This document shows positions 42,767 to 50,636 of a stretch of DNA of 57,774 nt, in pieces. The stretch comes from DATLZB01 sp035574175 (GTDB lineage: Bacteria; Pseudomonadota; Alphaproteobacteria; Rhizobiales; Hyphomicrobiaceae): the NCBI GenBank assembly GCA_035574175.1, contig DATLZB010000229.1, forward strand, positions 1 through 57,774. The letters are read 5' to 3'. The stretch's first letter is position 1. Each line of letters begins with the position of its first letter. Under the pieces are notes generated by a model that did no database searches, had not been told where the DNA came from, and was given only the letters and a program-made list of their open reading frames with translations. The position numbers and the translations under genes are program-made.

Positions 42767-43320
42767 CCTCGATCCACGCCTTGCCGCCTCATCTCCTCCG
42801 ACAGCCGCTTGCGTGCGTAGAACATCCTCGTCTTCACCGTATTCTCAGGGATGCCGATCGCCTCGCTGATCTCGCCGATCGACAGCTCGTGGTAGTAGAC
42901 GAGGTCGATGATCTCGCGATGCTCCGGCGACAAGGCCTCCATACACCTGCGCAGGAGCGCGCCCTTGTCGGCCTTCTCAACCGAAACCTCGGGATCATCG
43001 CTCGCATCCCTGATCTTGGCCGCCTCCTCTTCGTTCCAAGTCTCCTCCTTGCGCTTCCTCAGCGCGCTCGCCGCCCGATGGTGGGCGATGGAGAGCACCC
43101 AGGTCGCGGCCGAGGAGCGACCCTCGTAGTTGGCAGCATGGCGCCAAACCTCGAGGAACACCTCGTTGGTCAGTTCCTCCGCGACCGCCTCGTTGCGCAC
43201 CATGCGCTCGATGAACCGAAACACCCGAGCCTGATGACGCATCAGCAGGGCGCGGAGCGCGGCTTGGTCCCGGGCCGCGATACGCGCGAGCAACTGGCGG
43301 TCGTCCGTGCCTTGGTTCAT
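42757..43320 (-). CDS. ECF-family RNA polymerase sigma factor
   Basis: A 187-residue sigma-70 relative with region 2 (about 20-85, LLMRHQARVFRFIERMVRNE and NEVFLEVWRHAANYEG) and region 4 (about 130-180, LSPEHREIIDLVYYHELSIG, then IPENTVKTRMFYARKRL), joined by a short acidic linker. No region 1 or 3. It is cotranscribed with the overlapping anti-sigma gene. An ECF-type promoter copy at 43350-43380 points into it, implying autoactivation, and the same motif precedes two neighbouring genes. Confidence 0.94.
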   Translation of the reverse strand: MNQGTDDRQLLARIAARDQAALRALLMRHQARVFRFIERMVRNEAVAEELTNEVFLEVWRHAANYEGRSSAATWVLSIAHHRAASALRKRKEETWNEEEAAKIRDASDDPEVSVEKADKGALLRRCMEALSPEHREIIDLVYYHELSIGEISEAIGIPENTVKTRMFYARKRLSEEMRRQGVDRGWP

Positions 43321-43349
43321 CTGGCCGCCGCCACGTCCGCTCCATGAAA

Positions 43350-43380
43350 GCTTAGTCGCCGCTCAGCCGGCGAAGGTTCA
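43350..43380 (-). promoter_or_regulatory. ECF-type promoter of the sigma/anti-sigma operon
   Basis: Read on the minus strand: TGAACCTT, then a spacer, then GCGGCGACTAAGC. The -35 GAACC and -10 CGAC elements are 16 bases apart. It matches the copy at 43538-43568 at 24 of 31 positions. A start site about five bases past the motif would give a leader near 25 bases for the sigma gene. Confidence 0.72.
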
Positions 43381-43537
43381 CGCCCCGCGGGGCCATGCTC
43401 CCCGCAAAGCCTCTCGGGGCGGCGCCATGCGGAGTGCCGGGCAGGATAAGACAGCTCCAAGGCACGGGCCAGCGCCGCGCCGCCAAGCAAGCCGGCCTGC
43501 CCATACAACCGAGCACGCGGGCGGCGAGCGCGCGCCA

Positions 43538-43568
43538 TGAACCTTTGGCGGGTTCGCCGCGACAAAGC
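43538..43568 (+). promoter_or_regulatory. ECF-type promoter of the small secreted protein gene
   Basis: Read on the plus strand: TGAACCTT, then a spacer, then GCCGCGACAAAGC. Element spacing equals that of the other two copies. It ends 50 bases before the ATG at 43618. Confidence 0.72.
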
Positions 43569-43617
43569 GGTTCGTGGCCGCCTTGGAGCGGCCGGCAACC
43601 CAACGAGGAGCTCGAAG

Positions 43618-43890
43618 ATGATCATCAAACGGTCCGGTGCCGCCCTAAAGGCACTTGCGCTCGTTCTCAGCGCGGGCGTTGTCGGCGCCCTGGCGCTGCC
43701 GGCCAGCCCTGCGGAGGCCGGCAAGAAGAAGGTCAACGTCATCATCAACGTGGGCGGCGGTCCCTACATCGGCGGCTACGGCTACGGCTACGCCGGGTTC
43801 GGGGGCTGCTGGTGGCTCAAGAAGAAGGCGCTCAAGACGGGCAGTCCCTATTGGTGGAACCAGTACTATCTCTGCAAGCTCTACAACTAG
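43618..43890 (+). CDS. small secreted Gly/Tyr-rich protein
   Basis: A 90-residue protein with a clear signal peptide (1-35, ending ASPAEAGKKK). The mature part is short: a basic strand (KKVNVIINVGGG), a Gly/Tyr-rich run (YIGGYGYGYAGFGG), then WWLKKK and YWWNQYYLC. Two cysteines in the mature region could form a disulfide. GAGGAG precedes the ATG. It is divergent from the sigma gene and has its own copy of the ECF promoter. Function unknown; it could be the signal, a cell-surface component or a protease substrate of the regulon. Confidence 0.75.
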   Translation: MIIKRSGAALKALALVLSAGVVGALALPASPAEAGKKKVNVIINVGGGPYIGGYGYGYAGFGGCWWLKKKALKTGSPYWWNQYYLCKLYN

Positions 43891-44075
43891 CTTGTCCTAC
43901 AACAGCTTGGCATGCCTCATCCCGAGCACTCAGGCATGCCCCGGTCCAGCCGCCGCTGCGGCTTCCAGGAGCGGCTGGACCTTTCTCGTGCCCGGCCAAC
44001 AGCAAGAGCCGGCGCCGGCCGTTAACTCCATTTCAGCGGTGTTTTGCCGGCGGCGGGGTTTGCCTCCTCCGCTGC

Positions 44076-44106
44076 TGAACCTGTCTCGCCGATGCCGCGA
44101 CCAAGG
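44076..44106 (+). promoter_or_regulatory. ECF-type promoter of the adenylate cyclase gene
   Basis: TGAACCT, then a spacer, then GCCGCGACCAAGG, in the same register as the two copies near 43.4-43.6 kb; the GCCGCGAC block is identical to the copy at 43538. It ends 33 bases before the ATG at 44140. Confidence 0.65.
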
Positions 44107-44139
44107 TGGTGACGGCAACACATCGAGACGGGCCACCTT

Positions 44140-44859
44140 ATGCAGTACGCGGCGGCCGAGACTGCGATCATCGACCAGCTCAGGGCGACCGAGCGGGCGC
44201 TCGCGGCAAGCCAGGCGCTGCTCGCCAGAATGCTGCCGGGCTCCGTCATCGAGCGGCTGACCGCCGAGCCGGGCGCGCCGATCGCCGATAGCTTCGCGGA
44301 GGCTTCGGTTCTGTTCGCCGACATCTCGGGTTTCGTCGGCATCGCCAGACGGCTCGGGAACGAGGGAACGGTTGTCCTGCTCAATCGGCTGACGCGGGCA
44401 TTCGATGCGCTGGCTGCACGGCACGGCGTTGAGAAGATCAAGACGATCGGCGACGGATACATGGCGGTCGCCGGCGTGCCGGTTCCGACCGCCGACCACT
44501 GCGAGCGGCTGGCGCGGTTGGCGCTCGACATGCGCGAGGCCGCGATGAGGATCGGCCGATGGGCCGGCATTACGATCCGGCTGCGCATCGGCATCGCTTC
44601 GGGGCCGGTCACGGCGGGCATCATCGGCCTCGACCGCATCGCCTACGACGTGTGGGGCGAGGCGGTGAATCTCGCCTCCCGGCTCGAGCAGCTTGCCGCG
44701 GCCGACCAGATCCTGCTGTCGAGGGAAGCCAAGGAGCAGCTCAAAGCCGCGTTCCTCATCAGCTGTCGCGGCGAGGTGGCGATCAAGGGGCTCGGCACCG
44801 GCGAGGCCTGGGTACTGGAAGGCGCCGCCGCCGAGGCCGGCAGCGGATATCTGCATTGA
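44140..44859 (+). CDS. class III adenylate cyclase, soluble
   Basis: A 239-residue cytoplasmic cyclase: a short helical N-terminus (1-45) and one catalytic domain (about 50-235). Metal-binding Asp are D61 (LFADISGF) and D105 (TIGDGYMA). K101 and D170 occupy the base-selecting positions and favour ATP over GTP. N177 and R181 (VNLASR) are the transition-state pair. All key residues are intact, so it should make cAMP as a homodimer. No membrane or sensor domain is attached, so activity is probably set by expression from the ECF-type promoter just upstream. The next gene encodes a cyclic-nucleotide-binding phospholipase. Confidence 0.92.
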   Translation: MQYAAAETAIIDQLRATERALAASQALLARMLPGSVIERLTAEPGAPIADSFAEASVLFADISGFVGIARRLGNEGTVVLLNRLTRAFDALAARHGVEKIKTIGDGYMAVAGVPVPTADHCERLARLALDMREAAMRIGRWAGITIRLRIGIASGPVTAGIIGLDRIAYDVWGEAVNLASRLEQLAAADQILLSREAKEQLKAAFLISCRGEVAIKGLGTGEAWVLEGAAAEAGSGYLH

Positions 44860-44892
44860 GCGGAGTTGGGCAGACCCAGAATCAGTCTTCGC

Positions 44893-44945
44893 AGGTGCCT
44901 TGGAAATTGGCCGGCCGCCCCCTTCAACCCGAGGAGGGGGCACCT
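44893..44945 (+). repeat. overlapping inverted repeats between cyclase and patatin genes
   Basis: Two stems share bases. The outer pairs AGGTGCC (44893-44899) with GGCACCT (44939-44945); the inner pairs GCCCCCT (44917-44923) with AGGGGGC (44935-44941). They cannot both form fully. No T-run follows. The layout could serve attenuation or differential expression of the two genes, or could be chance in GC-rich sequence. Confidence 0.4.
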
Positions 44946-45074
44946 CGAAAGCCCGCGTTGCGAGCCTCGCTGAACGGGCGCCGTTTACGTCATCTGCGCC
45001 ATAGTGCTTGGGCGGCGGGCCTTGCCCGAATAGGATTGCGCCCGCGACCGCGATCCCACAAAGGAGGGGCCAAG

Positions 45075-46904
45075 GTGGCGAAACGGAGCCGCCGCCTCGC
45101 CATGGTCGAGGCGTTCAAGGACCTTTCCGCCAGCGAGCACGACGAGCTCGAGAGCCGGCTGCAGCCGATCGCGATCGCGCGCGGCGAAATTCTGGTCAGG
45201 CAGGGCGATGTGGCGGACGCCCTTTACCTCGTGGTGTCGGGCCGCTTCCTGGTGCTGCTCGAGGGGCGCGAGAAGCCGATCTCGGAGATCGGACCGGGCA
45301 GTCCGATCGGCGAAATCGCTTTCTTCGCCGGAGGAGTGCGCACGGCGACGGTGAAAGCAGGGCGCGACAGCCTGGTGCTGCGGCTTACCCGCGAGGACTT
45401 CGAGCAGCTCGCGGCGCGATCGCCCGGCATCTGGGTGGCGATCACGGCGGCGCTGGCGCGGAGGCTGGCGGAGACGACGGCCGGCGAGCACGTCAAGCGC
45501 GAGGCGAGGCCGCGCACCATCGCCATCTGCCGGGCAGGCGCAGCGCCGGTTCCGACGGCCTTTCTCGACAAGCTGAGGGCGGTATTCGAGTCGCAGGCGC
45601 GCACCATCGTGCTCGACGAGGCGCAGTCGCGCCCGATGTTCCGCAACCGCGCCCTCCGCGATAGCGAGGAAGGCACACGCTGGTTCAACGAGCTCGAGAG
45701 CCGGTGCGACTTCCTGCTCTATGTCGCCGAGGACGAGCTGACGCCCTGGTCGCAGAAGGCCATCCGCCAGGCCGATCTGGTGCTCTCGGTCGGCCGGCAC
45801 GGGCCGGGACTGACAGAAGATGCGCTGGCGCCGAGCGCTTTGGAACGCTTCGCGGTCGAGCTGCAGCAGCCGGGCAGCGTGCGGCTCGTGCTGCTGCACA
45901 GGAGCATGGGCGGCATCACCGGTACGCGCGCCTGGCTCGAACGGCGGCCGTGGCTCACCATGCACCATCACGTGGCGCTTGATGCGGAGGCCGACTACCG
46001 GCGGCTCTTCCGCTTCGTCAACGGCACGGCGCTCGGGCTCGTGGCCTGCGGCGGCGGCGCGTTCTCGGCCGCCCACATCGGGCTTTACGAGGCGCTCATC
46101 GAGGCCGGCCTCGAGTTCGACATCATGGGCGGCACCAGCGGCGGGGGCGCAATGACGGCGGCTTTCGCGCTCGGCGCCGATCCCGACGAGATCGAGCGGA
46201 GAACGCACGAGATGTTCGTCACTCGCAGGGCGCTGAGGCGCTGGACGTGGCCGCGCTACAGCTTGCTCGATCACACCGAGCTCGATCAGGCGCTGGCCCT
46301 CAACTTCACCAGCGTCGACATCGAGGATTTGTGGATTCCCTACTTTGCGCTGTCGACCAACCTGTCGCGCAACGCGCGGCACTGCCACCGGAGAGGCCCG
46401 CTGTGGGAGGCGGTGCGGGCAACTTCGGCGGTGCCGGCCCTGCTGCCGCCCTTCTTCACCCAAGAGGGCGAAATGTTGGTCGACGGCTGCCTGCTCGACA
46501 ACGTGCCGGTCGAAACCATGCGATCGCTCAAGTCGGGACCCAACGTGGTCATCGACTTCAGTCTGCCGCGCATCGACCGCTACAAGGTGGACTACCGCGC
46601 GCTCCCGTCCCGATCGGCGTTGCTCAAGCGAATCTGGAGCCGCTCCGGCCGCCGCGGGCTGCCCTTGGCACCGACCCCGCATGCGGTGCTCATGCGCAGC
46701 CTCATGCTCAACCGGCGGGAGGTCGACGGCGACCTGGGCCCCGATGACATTCTGCTCAGCCCACGCATCCCCGCCGGCGTCGGGCCGCTCGACTGGCACA
46801 AACACCGCCTGCTCAGGGAAAAGGGCTACGAGTTCGCGCGCGCGGAGCTTGCGCGGCTTAGGGCGGAAGGCCATCCGCTGCTCGCCGGACGCACCCCATC
46901 CTAG
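45075..46904 (+). CDS. cyclic-nucleotide-binding patatin-like phospholipase
   Basis: A 609-residue protein. The N-terminal cNMP-binding domain (about 12-135) has the phosphate-binding cassette IGEIAFFAGGVRTATV with E80 and R89. A linker of about 150 residues follows. The patatin domain (about 318-500) has the glycine-rich oxyanion loop (ACGGGAF), nucleophile S355 in G-T-S-G-G and the dyad Asp D470 in LVDGCLLDN. This is the NTE/RssA-like architecture, a lysophospholipase or phospholipase likely gated by cAMP. The start is GTG at 45075, with AAGGAGGGG upstream; the longer open frame is cyclase shadow. It lies 215 bases after the cyclase gene. Confidence 0.93.
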   Translation: MAKRSRRLAMVEAFKDLSASEHDELESRLQPIAIARGEILVRQGDVADALYLVVSGRFLVLLEGREKPISEIGPGSPIGEIAFFAGGVRTATVKAGRDSLVLRLTREDFEQLAARSPGIWVAITAALARRLAETTAGEHVKREARPRTIAICRAGAAPVPTAFLDKLRAVFESQARTIVLDEAQSRPMFRNRALRDSEEGTRWFNELESRCDFLLYVAEDELTPWSQKAIRQADLVLSVGRHGPGLTEDALAPSALERFAVELQQPGSVRLVLLHRSMGGITGTRAWLERRPWLTMHHHVALDAEADYRRLFRFVNGTALGLVACGGGAFSAAHIGLYEALIEAGLEFDIMGGTSGGGAMTAAFALGADPDEIERRTHEMFVTRRALRRWTWPRYSLLDHTELDQALALNFTSVDIEDLWIPYFALSTNLSRNARHCHRRGPLWEAVRATSAVPALLPPFFTQEGEMLVDGCLLDNVPVETMRSLKSGPNVVIDFSLPRIDRYKVDYRALPSRSALLKRIWSRSGRRGLPLAPTPHAVLMRSLMLNRREVDGDLGPDDILLSPRIPAGVGPLDWHKHRLLREKGYEFARAELARLRAEGHPLLAGRTPS

Positions 46905-46960
46905 CGCGCGAGCGGGTGCGGCGCGGGAGGGGAACAACGGGTGCCGGACGTCCCCTCCGC

Positions 46961-47185
46961 TCAGGCCGGGAAACGCGGAATGGCAGGCAAAAGCTGATGG
47001 CCGTAGCCGTTCCAGAAGATGTAGATGACGGCGAACAGGATGGTGGTGAGGATGGCGCCGGCAAAGGCGCTCCGCCCGACGAGGGCCTGGCCGATCAGAG
47101 ACGAGATGAACGCAAGACCGCAGAGCAGGCCGAGCGACGTGGGGTTGATGGCACTCCAGATGGCATCCCAATCAAATGGCGGCAT
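46961..47185 (-). CDS. small two-helix membrane protein
   Basis: A 74-residue protein with two hydrophobic helices (about 17-37 and 42-60) and short polar ends. AAGGAG lies six bases before the ATG, which supports a real gene. No family is recognised. It converges on the patatin gene with 56 bases between the stops and lies downstream of dodecin on the same strand. Confidence 0.65.
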   Translation of the reverse strand: MPPFDWDAIWSAINPTSLGLLCGLAFISSLIGQALVGRSAFAGAILTTILFAVIYIFWNGYGHQLLPAIPRFPA

Positions 47186-47268
47186 GGCCTGCTCCTTCCC
47201 CGATCCTCACGACTTCAGAGCGCCCGCATCGCAGAACTCGGGCGGCGCGCAACCGACAGGGCCAAACC

Positions 47269-47478
47269 TCAACCCTCGTATTTGAACGAGAGCTTGAGTT
47301 TGGTGCGGTAGGCGGTCACCTTGCCGTCCTCGATGACAACGTCCTGCTCGACCACCTCGGCGACGCGCAGGTCCCGCAGCGACTTGGAGGCACGCTCGAC
47401 CGCGGTTCGCGTGGCCTTCTCCCAAGACTCGCTGCTGGTTCCCACGATCTCGATCACCTTATAAACGCTCTCAGGCAT
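47269..47478 (-). CDS. dodecin flavoprotein
   Basis: A 69-residue beta-alpha-beta-beta protein. The core VYKVIEIVGTSSESWEKATR and the segment GKVTAYRTKLKLSFKYE are the dodecin signature. Dodecins assemble as hollow dodecamers that bind riboflavin or FMN in pairs and are thought to buffer free flavin. GAGGAGG precedes the ATG at 47478; the longer upstream frame is spurious. Confidence 0.92.
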   Translation of the reverse strand: MPESVYKVIEIVGTSSESWEKATRTAVERASKSLRDLRVAEVVEQDVVIEDGKVTAYRTKLKLSFKYEG

Positions 47479-47671
47479 GGCAGCCTCCTCACGGTGCTGC
47501 GCGGCCAGAGGTGGGCGATTTGTGCAGCCCCCGGCCGCGCGATCAAGCACTTCCCACCGGCCCATCCCGCATTGGGGCGGGTCCGCGTGGCGCATGGGCC
47601 ACACTCCGCCCTCCGGCGCCGGTCCACGGGGCATTGCCGGCGCGCTCGCCCTTGCGCGCCGGCACGCCCGC

Positions 47672-49849
47672 TCAGGCTTTCAGCGCCTCCTGCACCCGTT
47701 CCGGCGTGAACGGCATATGCCGCAGGCGCTTGCCGGTGAGCACAAAGAAGGCGTTGGCCACGGCAGCGGCGATGAACGGGTTGCCGATCTCGCCGATGCC
47801 GCTTGGATGGGTGTCCCTATCGAGGAACTCGACGTGGATCTCCTCCGGCATGTCGGACATGCGCATCACGTGATAGTCGTGGAAGTTCGACTGTTCGACC
47901 ACGCCGCCCTTCACGGTGACGCGCTCGTGCAGCACGCTCGAGAGCCCGTACATGATGCCGCTCTCGACGTTGGCTCTGGCGGCATCCGGCTGGACAATGG
48001 TGCCGCCGTCGACGGCGACCCAGACCTTGTGGACGCGGATCTTGCCCGTGCCGCGGTCGAGCGAGATCTCGACCACGCCGGCCCCCAGCGAGCGGGAGCG
48101 CTCGGTGATCGACACGCCCAAGGCACGGCCCTCGGGGCGCGCCGCCTTCCAGTCGGACATGGCGGCGACCCGCTCGAACACGGCGCGGGCACGCGGGGTG
48201 ATCGACATGCGCGCGAAGCGGAACTCGATCGGGTCCATGTTCTCGGCGCGCGCCATCTCGTCGACGAAGGACTCGATGGCGAATACGTTGAACACGTGGC
48301 CGACCGCGCGCCAGTGCTTCAGGCGGATGCCGTGGCTGGTGCCGCGCAGCTCGATGTCCTGGTTGGGTACCGCGTAGTAGGGGATCCTGATCCCCGTCGT
48401 CAGCAGGCCGCCGCCGTCGCCGACCACGCAGTGACGCCAGCCGGTCACCTTGCCGCTGGCGTCGAGTGCCGCCTCCAGACACTGGAACGACTGGGGCCGG
48501 AACATGCCGTAGGCGATGTCCTCCTCCCGCGTCCAGATGAGCTTGATGGGCTTGCCGGTCGCCTTGGCGACGAGAGCCGCCTCGGAAGCGTAGTCGCCGA
48601 TACTGCGGCGGCCGAACCCGCCGCCCATGTAGCATTGGTGGACAGTGACCTGCTCGAGCTTCAGGCCGACCGCCTTGGCAACGTCGCTGCGGCAGCGGTC
48701 GGGAGCTTGGCTGCCGTCCCAGACTTCGAGATGATCGCCCGAGGCATTGAAGCGGGCAACCGCGTTCAACGGTTCCATCTGGGCATGGTAGCCGTAGTCG
48801 CTGCGGTACTCCGCCTTGAAGGTCCGGGCGGCACCAGCGAAAGCCGCCTTGACGTCGCCCTTGACTTCGAGCGACTGGGAGTTGGCGTTGGGGTCGTCGT
48901 GGACCTTGGCGTACTGCTCGGCAAGGGCACGTTCGGAGTCGAAGCCCTCGGCCTTGGCGCCCTTCTTCCAGACGATCTCGAGCGCGTTGCGCGCCGCCAT
49001 CGCATGCTCGAACGTGTCGGCGACGACAGCGACGCCGTCCGGCAGGCGCACGGTGGCGACGACGCCCTTCATGGCCTTGACCTTGGCATCGTTCCAGCTC
49101 TCCGGTTCGCTGCCATGTACCGGTGCGTGACGGACGCTGGCATAGAGCATGCCGGGGAGCTGAACATCGATGGCGAACTGCGCGGTGCCGTCCACCTTAG
49201 AGGGGATGTCGCGGCGCGGTACGGTGTGGCCGATCAGGCGGAACTCGTTCTTCTTCTTGAGCTCGCTGTCGCTCACCGCTGGCAACGTGGCCGGCACGGT
49301 GCCGAAGGCGGCTATCTCGCCATAAGAGAGCCGCTGACCGTTGGCCGGGTTGACGACGTAGCCGGGCTCGGTCTTGAGCGAGGCGGCAGCGACTTTCCAC
49401 TTCTCCGCCGCATTGGCAATCAGCACCTTGCGAACCTGGGCGCCGGCGCGCCTCAAGTCGGTGTAGTACATCTGCACGGCGCGGCTGCCGACGATGGCCA
49501 TGCTCTTGCTGTTGCCGGAGCCATAGCCGTAGGTATCGGCATCGGCCGGCGCGAACTCGATCACCACCTTCGACCAGTCGGCGTCCATCTCCTCGGCGAG
49601 GATGAGCGGCAGCGAGGTCATGGAGCCCTGGCCCATCTCGGCGCCGGCGCTGTAAATGGTGACGATGCCGTCAGGTGCGATGCGCACCCACGGGTTGATG
49701 GCGCGGGCGGCGGTGCTCGCCTCGGCCGTGCTGGCGGAGAGCAGGCGGATGCCTTCGCTGCCGAACGCGAAGCAGAAGGTCAGCCCGCCGGCGCCGGCGA
49801 GAAAGCCGCGCCGGGACAGCTCCGTTCCCTTGTGCGTCATGTCGTTCAT
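47672..49849 (-). CDS. molybdopterin-binding subunit of a xanthine-oxidase-family hydroxylase (IorB-like)
   Basis: A 725-residue enzyme with a twin-arginine signal (SRRGFLAGAGGL, about 12-23), so it works outside the cytoplasm. Typical motifs include GQGSMTSLPLILAEEM, QCYMGGGFGRRS and the C-terminal GIGEIGNPFIAAAVANA, where the Glu matches the active-site base. It resembles isoquinoline 1-oxidoreductase beta and related aldehyde oxidases. The 2Fe-2S partner gene starts just upstream with two bases between. No FAD subunit gene is present, as in the two-subunit IorAB type that passes electrons to the respiratory chain. Confidence 0.92.
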   Translation of the reverse strand: MNDMTHKGTELSRRGFLAGAGGLTFCFAFGSEGIRLLSASTAEASTAARAINPWVRIAPDGIVTIYSAGAEMGQGSMTSLPLILAEEMDADWSKVVIEFAPADADTYGYGSGNSKSMAIVGSRAVQMYYTDLRRAGAQVRKVLIANAAEKWKVAAASLKTEPGYVVNPANGQRLSYGEIAAFGTVPATLPAVSDSELKKKNEFRLIGHTVPRRDIPSKVDGTAQFAIDVQLPGMLYASVRHAPVHGSEPESWNDAKVKAMKGVVATVRLPDGVAVVADTFEHAMAARNALEIVWKKGAKAEGFDSERALAEQYAKVHDDPNANSQSLEVKGDVKAAFAGAARTFKAEYRSDYGYHAQMEPLNAVARFNASGDHLEVWDGSQAPDRCRSDVAKAVGLKLEQVTVHQCYMGGGFGRRSIGDYASEAALVAKATGKPIKLIWTREEDIAYGMFRPQSFQCLEAALDASGKVTGWRHCVVGDGGGLLTTGIRIPYYAVPNQDIELRGTSHGIRLKHWRAVGHVFNVFAIESFVDEMARAENMDPIEFRFARMSITPRARAVFERVAAMSDWKAARPEGRALGVSITERSRSLGAGVVEISLDRGTGKIRVHKVWVAVDGGTIVQPDAARANVESGIMYGLSSVLHERVTVKGGVVEQSNFHDYHVMRMSDMPEEIHVEFLDRDTHPSGIGEIGNPFIAAAVANAFFVLTGKRLRHMPFTPERVQEALKA

Positions 49850-49851
49850 GA

Positions 49852-50304
49852 TCAGGCCTCCTTCGACGCGCGCTCGATGGCGGCAAGGATGCGGTTATAG
49901 GTGCCGCAGCGGCAGATGTTGCCGTCCATGTGCTCGATGATCTCGGCACGGGTAGGCTTGGGATTGATCCGCAGCAGCTCGGCCGCCTTCATGATCTGGC
50001 CCGACTGGCAGTAGCCGCACTGGGGCACCTGCTCGGCGATGAAGGCCTTCTGAAGCGGGTGCAGGCCGTTACGCGACAGGCCCTCGATGGTGACGACGCG
50101 CCGGCCCTCGACCTCGGAAAGCTGGGTCTGGCAGGAGCGCACGGCACGGTCGTTGACGTGCACGGTGCAGGCGCCGCAAAGGCCGGCACCGCATCCGTAT
50201 TTGGTGCCGGTCAGCTTCAGGTGATCGCGGATCACCCACAGCAGCGGCGTCGAGGGGTCGGCCGCCGCCGTGGCCCGCTTGCCATTGAGGTAAAAGGAAA
50301 CCAT
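49852..50304 (-). CDS. 2Fe-2S subunit of the xanthine-oxidase-family hydroxylase (IorA-like)
   Basis: A 150-residue protein with two clusters: plant-type ferredoxin cysteines in KYGCGAGLCGACTVHV, then the C-terminal cysteines in CGYCQSGQ and NICRCGTYNRI. It delivers electrons from the molybdenum subunit encoded next. It has no signal of its own and is probably co-exported with the partner. The ATG at 50304 is supported by AAGGAGG; the 30-codon upstream extension is not coding. Confidence 0.93.
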   Translation of the reverse strand: MVSFYLNGKRATAAADPSTPLLWVIRDHLKLTGTKYGCGAGLCGACTVHVNDRAVRSCQTQLSEVEGRRVVTIEGLSRNGLHPLQKAFIAEQVPQCGYCQSGQIMKAAELLRINPKPTRAEIIEHMDGNICRCGTYNRILAAIERASKEA

Positions 50305-50636
50305 GAGACCTCCTTGGTCTGGGCAAGTGCCAAACACTCCGGCTGCCGCCACATGGCGCGGTCGGCCGCCTTGCAAGCGAGGATCGGGCTTCAAGAGCCC
50401 TCGGGGGCTCCGTCGTCTCCCTAGAGATCGCGAGGCGATCGGGCCGCCTCTTGTTCTTGCAGAGCCATGCTATCGCCGGCGCCAAACCCTGTCACGCGAG
50501 AGTTGCGGAAGCATGGCATGTGCAGGTGCGTGGCCGGGTTACGGCGCGCGGCAGGTTCGACTAGTATTGCGTTCGGTCTGCAGCACGATACGGGGTTGCG
50601 GCAGCCGAAGCCGGGCGATGTTTTCCGGGGGGATGC
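50305..50636. other. 332-base divergent spacer
   Basis: This separates the leftward molybdenum hydroxylase operon from the rightward caspase-like gene and should hold both promoters. I see no gene and no clear operator or hairpin in it. Confidence 0.6.

Noticed and set aside
44971..45001. possible fourth ECF promoter before the patatin gene
   Set aside because: TGAAC is present but the rest of the -35 and the CGAC -10 element are not at the conserved distance.
44140..46904. reading the cyclase/lipase pair as a Pycsar defence operon
   Set aside because: The cyclase keeps ATP-type base-selecting residues (Lys and Asp) and the locus lies among housekeeping and envelope genes without mobile elements. 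Kept only as an analogy.
44985..47171. 728-codon open frame on the minus strand
   Set aside because: It is antisense to the patatin gene, rich in Arg/His/Ala with no domain, and arises from high GC content.
47477..49900. 807-codon open frame on the plus strand
   Set aside because: It is antisense to the molybdenum hydroxylase gene, which has clear motifs and a proper start; the plus-strand protein has no recognisable feature.
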